Shown in pieces: positions 56,001-64,000 of a stretch of DNA of 64,000 nucleotides. A model generated the notes under the pieces. The model was not told the origin of the DNA, made no database searches, and saw only the letters and a program-made list of their open reading frames with translations. Positions within the stretch are counted from its first letter, which is position 1. Every line of letters begins with the position of its first letter. The translations under genes and the position numbers were made by a program. Origin of the DNA: Tetmemena sp. SeJ-2015. Lineage: Eukaryota > Ciliophora > Spirotrichea > Sporadotrichida > Oxytrichidae. The DNA is taken from contig JAJKFJ010021078.1 of assembly GCA_027382625.1 (NCBI GenBank), positions 158,907 to 222,906 of the forward strand, written 5' to 3'.

Positions 56001-59000
56001 AAATTCTCCAAACATCTATTCTATTCCGCGTTTAAAATTTCTGATCAGCGGAAAAACTTTTATTGTCACTATAGAGTTAGTGCGGATATAATTTCATGGT
56101 GACGAGTTTTTGTACTTTGTACTCAAATGGATTTAATTTGGTTTGCAAGGTCCAAATTTCTTCCGAGGCCATTTGTCTTGGAAAAAAATTCAAAGTGTCT
56201 CCAAAACGGTCTATCTCCCATGGTAAAGGTCCCTGACACAAAACTTTTTAGTCTTCATATCTAAGTAGTTTTTTCTGAATAAAGGCATACTAGTTTTTTT
56301 ACATTTACGACAAATTCTTTAATTTGTTCGAATTAAAATTTTGCTCCAGATCAACTTTTCTGAAAAAGTTAAATCCTCAAACTTGCTTATTCGTTTTAAA
56401 GTCTCCTGATTCAGGAAAAACTTTACTGATTCCGTATAAATTCGGTGTTCTTGAGATAATTTTCAATGGGACGGAGGTTTTTACTTTGGTGACACAATTG
56501 TTTAATTTTCTGGAAGAAAAATTTCTCCGACCACTTTTCTGGAAAAAAGTTAATTCAAAGTGTCTCCAAACGTTCTACCCGCATTTTAATATTCCTGGAT
56601 CAAGTGGAAAACTTTTAGGCTTCAGTGGGCCCTGTGTAAGGTGTTATGCTTTAGATAAATTTCAGAGATTTTTACTTTGGATACATAATGGCTTTTAATT
56701 TTGCTGGATTAAAATTTGCTCCGGAGCCACTTTTTTCTTAAAAAATCAAAGTTCCCAAAATGGGCGTGTCCCGTGTCATTGTAAGAAGTGTCTCCTTTAT
56801 TCACTGAAAACTTTTAGGTTTCATCGATAAGAGGTTCGTTCAATAATTTGCAGTGAGAGTTTAACTTGACTAGCAGAATGCTTTAATTGCGGAATTCAAA
56901 TTATGTTTGTCCGGGAGCCAGTGTTCTTAAAATAGAATTAAGTCTCCAATAACTGCTATGCGTCGTCATGATTAATAGTCTCTGCTTTGATTCAACTGTA
57001 AATGAACTGTTTATCGTGCGATGCCGGATAGATGTTCGTTGTGCGGTTAGATAAATTGCAGGAAGTTTTAGCTTGGTTGACTTCAAATGTAGTAATTTTT
57101 GTGGCGGTATCAAAAGTTTGCTGCGATCCACTGTTATCTAAAGAAAAAATTGTTGCATAATATTCTCAAACTTGCATCCTTGGTTATTGGTGTAGAAATC
57201 CTCCTGGATTCACGAGGAATAAATTGTTATGCTCATGCCGGTATAGTATGTGCTGTTGGCTTGGATAAATTTGTGCAACGAGTTAAATTTGTAGCAGAAA
57301 TGATCTTTAATTTTCAAGTTTCCAAAAGTTTGTCTCCGGGACCACTTTCTTGGTTGAAATAGAAGTGGTTCAAGACGTTTCCAACTGCTATCCCGGTTCA
57401 TTAAATGTTCGTGTGATGTCACTGTAAAAATACTTTTAGGCTGCAGTCTTATTTATTGTTTTGCGTGGAATTAAATTGTGCATGATAGGTTTTTGACTGT
57501 TTTGTGGACACGAAGATTGTGTTAAGCAATTCAAAGATGGGTTGCTTCCGGTGCCAGTATTTTCGTGGTAAAAAAATTCAATTCTCTCAAAAATTCTATC
57601 CTGGTCATTAAAGTCTCCTTATTCACTTTGTAAAAAACTTATTATCTGCATCCTCTTAAGGGTCTTTCTCTGTGATAGATTGCATACTAGTTTTTTACTG
57701 TTGTTACGTACAAATTTTCTTTATTGTCTAATAGTTCAATTTTGCTACCACTTTTCTGAAAAAAAAATTCATATATCTTCCAAAAACTTCTCTCTGCCAT
57801 TTAAGTTCGTCTCTTTATTCACTTAAAAAACTACGTCATCCTTATAGTTCTTTCTGGTTGTATTAATATTCAGACGATTTTTACTTTTGATACAAATTTT
57901 CTTTTAATTTTTTTTTTTATTATTTATCTGAGCCACTTTTCTGAAAAAAAATTCAAAGTCTCCAAACTGTTCTATCTTCATTTAAAATTCTCTGTATTAA
58001 TGGGTAAAAAACTTTTATCTCTACCTAATAAGTCTGCGGTAGGATAAATGGTCAGAACGAGTTTGAATTTACTACAAATTCTTTAAATTGGGCTAAGGTT
58101 CAAAATTGCTCCATATGCCTTTTCTTAAAAAATTTAAGGGTCTCAAACTTTTTAATCTTTTGCTGCATTAATATGTCTCTGCTTGATTCTTATATTACTT
58201 GTTAGGCTCATTTCTGGTATAAAGGTTTTCTTGATTATAATTTTCATTACTATTTTTTTTATTTGTAACTTACATAATCTTCTAATTTTGTTAAGTTCAT
58301 TATTTTATCTTTCCTTTTATCTCAGTTTTTCTTAATAAATTTAAAATGTCTCTCGAAACTTCTATTCTTCTGCTGTTAAAGTCTCCTTGATTTCTACTTA
58401 AAAAATCTTTATCTTATCTTGGATTTAATTTTTTGCTATATATTATTTCATACCTTATTTTTATTTTACTATCAAATTTCTTTATATTTTTCGAATTCAA
58501 AAAGTCTCCGTACCAACTTCTGGAAAAAAGAATTTAATATCTCGCAAAACTTGCTATCGCTGTCATTGTAAATGCTCCTGATTCATAAAAAACTTTAATC
58601 TTCATCCTATAAGTTTTCTTAATAAATTTCAGGACGGATTTTTACTTTGTTGATACAATATCTGGTCTATATTGCTGAAGGTTCACTTTGGCTCCTGAAT
58701 CCATTTCTTTCTTGAAAAAATTCAAAGTCTCCAAAACGTGCTCCGGTCATTTAAATTCTCCTGATTCACGGTGAAAAAACTTTACTGGCATCCGTGATAA
58801 GTTTCTGCCGAATAATTGCAGGTGACTTGAGTTTTACTTTGTGACTATATATTTTTAATTGTCAAATTCAAAATTTGCTCTGGTAGCACTTTCGTAAAAA
58901 AAATATCAAATGGTCTCCAAAGTGCTAATGCCGGCCATTTAATGATCTCTGATTCAGTGAATAATAACTTTTTATCTTGCATCCTATATAGTCTTCTAGA

Positions 59001-62000
59001 TATAATTGCAAACATTTTGATCTTTTGGTACTACTGAATGGCTTTAATTTGCTAAGTGTTAAAATTGCCTTCCTTTTACACTTTCTGAAAAATTCAAAAG
59101 TCTCCAAAACTGGTCATCGACCTGCCATTTAAGGTGTTCTTGATTTCACTGTGTGAGAAAACTTTATCTGCTCCGATAAGTCTTCTGAATAAATTGAGGG
59201 TACGGAGTTTGGATTTGTTGTACACAATGTGCTTGTAATTGCTGAGTCAAAATTGTCATGAGCCATTTTACTGTAAAAAATTCAAGAGGTCCCAAACGTT
59301 TGCTAATCCTCGGTTCATTTAAAGGGTTCTGATCACGGGTAAGAAAACTTTTTGAGTCTTAGCTCCGTGATCTTTTGTAGGATAAATTGCAACTATTTTT
59401 AACTTACTAAAATGGCTTTATTTGGCTGAATTCAAAAAAATTCTCCGGACCACTTTTCTGGTGAAATATAAAAATTCAATCTTCAAATACTGTTATCGCT
59501 GGCATTAAAGGTCTACTGGATTCAGAAAAACTTGTACTTCATCGAATTAAGTCTTCTGAATTAAATTTCAGGGACTTAGTTGTATCTTTGTGGACACAAA
59601 TGGTTATTTGGCGATCAAAATTGCTCCTGTATGGCCACGTTTGGGAAAAAAATCAACAATAGTCTCAAAACTTCTATTCCGTTCATTGTTAGATATGGTC
59701 TCCTGATCACGAAAAAACTTTTATCTGCATCCGGGTCTAATCTTTTGCAGATAAATTGGCATTACGAGGTTTTTTACTGTTAACTACAAATGTGGTTAAA
59801 TTTGTTCGGGAAAGTCAAGAAGTTTCTCCGTGACCTCTGAAAAAATCAAAGGTTCCAAAAGTGCTATTTCCGCATTAAAGGGTTCCTGGGGATCACGGAA
59901 AAATACTTTAGCTGCTCGATAAGGCGTTGCGGTGAATAGTGCAGGATGACAGTTTGACTTGTGGGGTGAAAGTGGCGTTAAATTGGGGAATTCATTTGCT
60001 CGGGGAGCACTTTTGAAAAAAATTCAAAGTCTCAAACGTGCTATCGCGGTCATTTAAAGGTCTCTGATACACTGGGAAATAGCTTTGCATCGATAAGTGT
60101 TGGCGGAGATAAGAATTGCAGACGAGTATTTATTTGGACTAAATGCTTTTAAATTGGTCGAAGGTCATAATTGCTCGAGCTTCATTTTCTGAAAAATTTC
60201 AAAGTCAAAACGTGCATCCGGTTTAAGAGTTCCTGATTCATCGGGAAAAAACTTTTAGCTGGACGAAAGTCGTGGAGATAAATTGGCAGACATTTTTGAT
60301 CTTTGGACTGGCAAAGCTTAATTGACGAAGTCAAATTTTGTCGGAGCCTTTCTGAAAAAAATTCAAGCTTTGCGCCTGTATGAGTTTTGTATTCTTGATT
60401 GCAACGGAACTTTTTAGCTGAAATCCGATAAGTGTGCGGAGATAAATTGCAGACGGAGTTTTTGTACTTTGACTCAAATGGCTTTGAATTTGAAATCAAA
60501 TTGCCCGGAGCTTACTTTTTGAAAAAATTCAAAGATCTTCCAAAAACGTTCATCCCGGCTATAAGTTCACTGATAGCGGGAAAAAAACTTAGCGCATCCG
60601 ATAGAGTCGTTAGCGGAGTAAATTGGCAGACGAGTTTTGATTGACTAAAACTGGCTTTAATATTTGGGAATCAAAATTGCTCCGGAGCACTTTTTTTTCT
60701 GAAAAATAAATTGCAAAGTCAAAACTGCTATCGTCCGGTTCATTTAAAGCCTGATTCAGGGAAATACTTTAGTGCATGCCGAGTAAAAGTCGGCGGAAAT
60801 AATGCAGAAAGATTTTGATTTTGAATAAAATGGTTATTTGGCGAGTCAAAATTTGCTCGGAGCCACTTTGTTATGAAAAAAATTAAGTCTAAAACGTCTA
60901 TCCGTCTTATCTCCTGAGTCAGGGGAAAAAATTTTTAGCTGCATCCGATAAGTCGTTGGGAGATAAATTGCAGTTTTGATCTTTGACTACAAATGGCTTA
61001 ATTTGGCGAAGTCAAAATTTGCTCCGTAGCCACTTTTCTGAAAAAAATTCAATAGTCCCAACTGTCTATCGGTCATTTAAAGTCCTATTCACGAAAAACT
61101 TTAGCGTGCATCCGATAGTCGTTGGGAGATAAATTTGCAGACGAGTTTTTGACTTTGACTAAATACTTTAATTGGCGAAGTCAAAATTTGCTCCTGAGCC
61201 ACTTTTCTGAAAAAATTCAAAGTCCGAAACTGCATCCCTGGTCAATTTAAAATCTCTGATTCAACGGGAATAAACTTTAGTCTGCAATCCGATATTTATC
61301 GTTGCGGAGATAAATTGCAGAGATTTTTGATTTGACTAACAGAATGGTTTAATTTGCGCAGTCAAAATTGCTCGAGCACTTTTCTGTAAAAAATTCAAAG
61401 TCTCGAAACGTGCTATCGGTCATTAAATCTCTGATACGGAAAATAAACTTAATGCTGCATCCGATAGACTTGCGAAATAAATTGCAGATACGAGTTTTTT
61501 ACTTGAACACACAATTCGAGCTTTAATTTGCGAAGTCAAAATTTCTCGAGCACTTTTGAAAAAAATTCAAAGTCTCTCAAACGTGCTATCCCGGTCATTT
61601 TAAGTCTCCTATTCACGGAAAAAAACTTTTAGCTGCACTCCGATATGTGCGGAATAATTGCAGACGAAGTTTTGTTATGATAAATTGCTTTAAATTGGCG
61701 GTCAAAATTTGCTCCGGAGCACTTTTCTGAAAAAAAATTAAAAGTCTCTAAAACGTGCTATCTCGTCATTTAAAGTCTCCTGATTCACGGAAAAAACTTT
61801 TAGCTGCATACGATAAGTCGTTGCGGAGATAATTGCAGACGAGTTTTGACTTTTGACTACTACAAATGGCTTTAATTTGGGAAGTCAAAATTTGCTAACC
61901 GAACACTTTTCGAGAAAAATTCATCTAAAACGTGCTATCCCGGTCATTTAAAGTGTCCTGATTCACGGGAAAAAAATTTTAGCTGCATCCGATAGTCGTT

Positions 62001-64000
62001 GCGAGATAAATTGCAGACGAGTTTTTCTTTGATACAAATGGTTTAATTGGCGAATCAAAATTGCTCCGGGCCACTTTTCGAAAAAATTCAAAGCTCGACA
62101 ACGTGCTAATCCCGTCATGTTTAAAGTCTCCGATTCAACGGGAAAAACTTTTAGTGCAGCGATAGGATCGTTGCGGAGATAATTTGCAGACGGTTTTGAC
62201 TTTGACTACAAATGGTTTTAATTTGGCGAAATTTGCTCCGAGCCACTTTTCTGAAAATAATAAAGTCTCGAAAACGTGCTATCCGGTCATTTAAAGTCTC
62301 TGATACGGGAAATAACTTTAGCTGCCATCCGAAAGTCGTTGAGATAATTTGCAACGATTTTGAACTTTGACTACAAATTTAATTGGCCAGTCAAAATTTG
62401 CTCGGAGCCTTTTCTGAAAAATTAAAGTCTGAAACGTGTATCCGGATTAAAGTCTATGATCACGGGAAAACTTTACTGCATCCGAAATGTCGTTCGCGGA
62501 GATTAAATTCAGACGAGTTTTGGGACTTGACATACATAACATTGCTGAATTTGGCGAAGTAAATTGTCCGTTTCCTCCGGGCCCACTTTTCTGAAAAAAA
62601 ATTGCAAATCTGAAATACCTGCTACGTCATTTCAAGTCTCGATATCGGGAAAATAAACTTTAGCTGCTGATAAGATCGTGGCGGAGAAAATGAGCAAGTT
62701 TTGATTTTGGACTACAACAAATGGTTTAATTTTGGCGAAAGTCAAAAATTGTGCTCGAAGTCACTTTTCGAAAAAATTCAAGTCTCGGAAAACGTGCTAC
62801 CGTCATTTAAAGTCTCTGGATCAGGGAAGAAATTTTAGCTGATCGATGTTCTTGCGGAGAAATTGCATGGATAGTTTTTGACTTTGACTTAACAAAATTT
62901 GTAATTTGTGAAGTCAAAATTTCCTCCGGACCTACTTTTTGAAAAATTAAAGCTCGAAAACGTGGCTATGTCCATTTAAATCCCTATTTCACGGAAAGAA
63001 ACTTTAAGCTGCATCCGTTAAGTCCTTGCGGAGATAAAGTGCAGACGAGTTTGACTTTGACTACAAATTAATTTGGCAAGTTCAAAAATTTGCTCCGGAG
63101 CACTTTTCTGAAAAAAATTCAAAATCTCCAAAACGTGCTATCCGTCATTTAAAGTCTCTGATTCACTGGAAAAACTTTAGCTGCATCCGATAAGTCGTTG
63201 AGATCGCGAGTTTTGACTTTACTACAAATGGCTTTAATTTGGCGAAGTCAAATTGCTCCGGAGCACTTTTCTGAAAAAAAATCAAAGTCTCGAAAACGTG
63301 TAATAGTCATTTAAAGTCTCATGTATTCTGGAAAAACCTTTTAGTCTGCATCCGATAAGTCGTTGGGAATAAATTGCAGACGAGTTTTGACTTTGACTAT
63401 CAAGCTACATGCTCCGAGCCACACTTTTTGAAAAAAATCAAATCTCAAACGTGCTATCGTCATTTAAATCTCTATTCAACGGGAAAAACTTTAGTGCATC
63501 CGATAGTCGTTGGGAATAAATTGCAGACGATTTTGACTGATATCAATGCTTTAATTGGCGAATCAAAATTGCTCCGGAGCCTTTTTTGAATAAAATCAAA
63601 TCTCTAAGTTGGAGGCGTTGTCATAAATTCACGCAGGGAAAAACTTTAGTGCTCAATAAGTCGTTGGAGATTAAAATTGGCAGACGAGTTTTGACTTTAA
63701 AACAAATGGCTTTAATTTGGCAAGTCAAAATTTGCTCCGGCGCCCCCATTTTCTGAAAAAAATTCAAGTCCGAAAACGTGTCTTATCCCGCATCTTAAAG
63801 TCTCATGATCAAGGGAAAAACTTATTAGCTGCATCCATAAATGTTGCGGAATAAATTCAAAAATTTTATACAAAGGCTTTAATTTAAGTCAAAATTTCTC
63901 CGGAGCCACTTTTTTGAAAAAAAAATTTAAAATCAAAAAGTGTATCCCGGTATTTTAAAATCTCCCGATTTACGGGGAAAAAATTTTAGCGCCCCTAAAC
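53035..64000. repeat. Satellite array, consensus unit about 184 bp
   Basis: Non-coding tandem repeat running off the window end. Recurrent landmarks in fixed order: GTCATTTAAAGTCTC, GATTCACGGGAAAAA, TAGCTGCATCCGATAAGTCG, GAGATAAATTGCAGACGAG, GACTTTGACTACAAATGGC, then a GCTCCGGAGC palindrome and CACTTTTCTGAAAAAA. Spacing between equal landmarks is mostly 150-175 bp, because each copy has several one-base deletions relative to the majority sequence. From about 60,000 copies are clear; from 53,035 to about 57,500 they are strongly diverged. Open frames in this region are chance. Germline satellites of this size class are known in hypotrich micronuclei. Confidence 0.93.

Noticed and set aside
53035..64000. 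Coding frames of 60-124 codons in the satellite
   Set aside because: No shared protein sequence between repeat copies; frames come from rare TGA and random indels.
1..64000. C4A4/G4T4 telomere repeats or TBE transposon ends
   Set aside because: None seen at gene boundaries or in the 994-bp IES; absence supports germline rather than joined macronuclear chromosomes.
1..64000. tRNA or rRNA genes
   Set aside because: No cloverleaf-like A/B box sets or rRNA core sequence recognised by eye.

Overview
This window reads as germline (micronuclear) DNA of a spirotrich/hypotrich ciliate, the Oxytricha/Stylonychia/Tetmemena kind. Three things point there. (1) The code: long readable proteins appear only if TAA and TAG are read as Gln; TGA is the usual stop. 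(2) Most genes are cut by short A+T-rich inserts flanked by 2-16 bp direct repeats. Removing one repeat plus the insert restores frame and conserved motifs. This is the signature of internal eliminated sequences (IESs) and their pointers. (3) About 17 genes of unrelated function sit head-to-tail with no C4A4 telomere repeats between them, followed by about 11 kb of tandem satellite. I resolved about 55 IESs by eye; most are 17-64 bp. Exceptions are 96, 111 and 115 bp, two tandem-doubled ones (92 and 94 bp) and one of 994 bp. For five genes (1299-4440, PP2C, SDR, EIPR1 and CK1) the span minus introns and IESs is an exact multiple of three.

Layout. 1-1050: 3' part of an Hsp90 co-chaperone with two Aha1_N-type segments. 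1299-4440: unknown 903-aa Gln-rich protein. 4589-5281: small membrane protein. 5479-8555: PP2C phosphatase cut by eleven IESs. 8916-10080 (minus): ThiF/E1-like activating enzyme. 10291-12604: GCN20/ABCF3-like ABC-F ATPase lacking its C-terminal segment. 12704-21057: very large GAIN/GPS receptor-like membrane protein. 22360-24275 (minus): C2H2 zinc-finger protein with a poly-Gln tail. 24295-24877 (minus): small unknown protein. 25477-27818 (minus): Kelch protein. 28051-32012: DCX-like plus EF-hand-like protein. 32161-33549 (minus): short-chain dehydrogenase. 33756-35090 (minus): coiled-coil protein. 35271-37247 (minus): FYVE protein. 37596-38976 (minus): EIPR1/TSSC1 WD40 protein. 40234-43584: CK1-family kinase with a 994-bp IES carrying an inverted-repeat element. 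43886-47621 (minus): protein with two cyclic-nucleotide-binding domains. 47835-52982: paralogue of the 12.7-kb gene that stops where the satellite begins. 53035-64000: satellite with a consensus unit of about 184 bp.

The genes do not form a pathway; adjacency here reflects germline order, not operons. Several (PP2C, CK1, cyclic-nucleotide, EF-hand, FYVE and EIPR1 proteins) are general signalling and trafficking functions.

Limits. Junctions were found by reading frame and protein sense without alignment. Some frame changes (about 9569, 10719, 13000, 15930, 17150, 19880, 28590 and 46285) are unresolved and may be IESs or indels. The satellite copies carry dense single-base indels, which suggests part of the contig is poorly polished long-read sequence.
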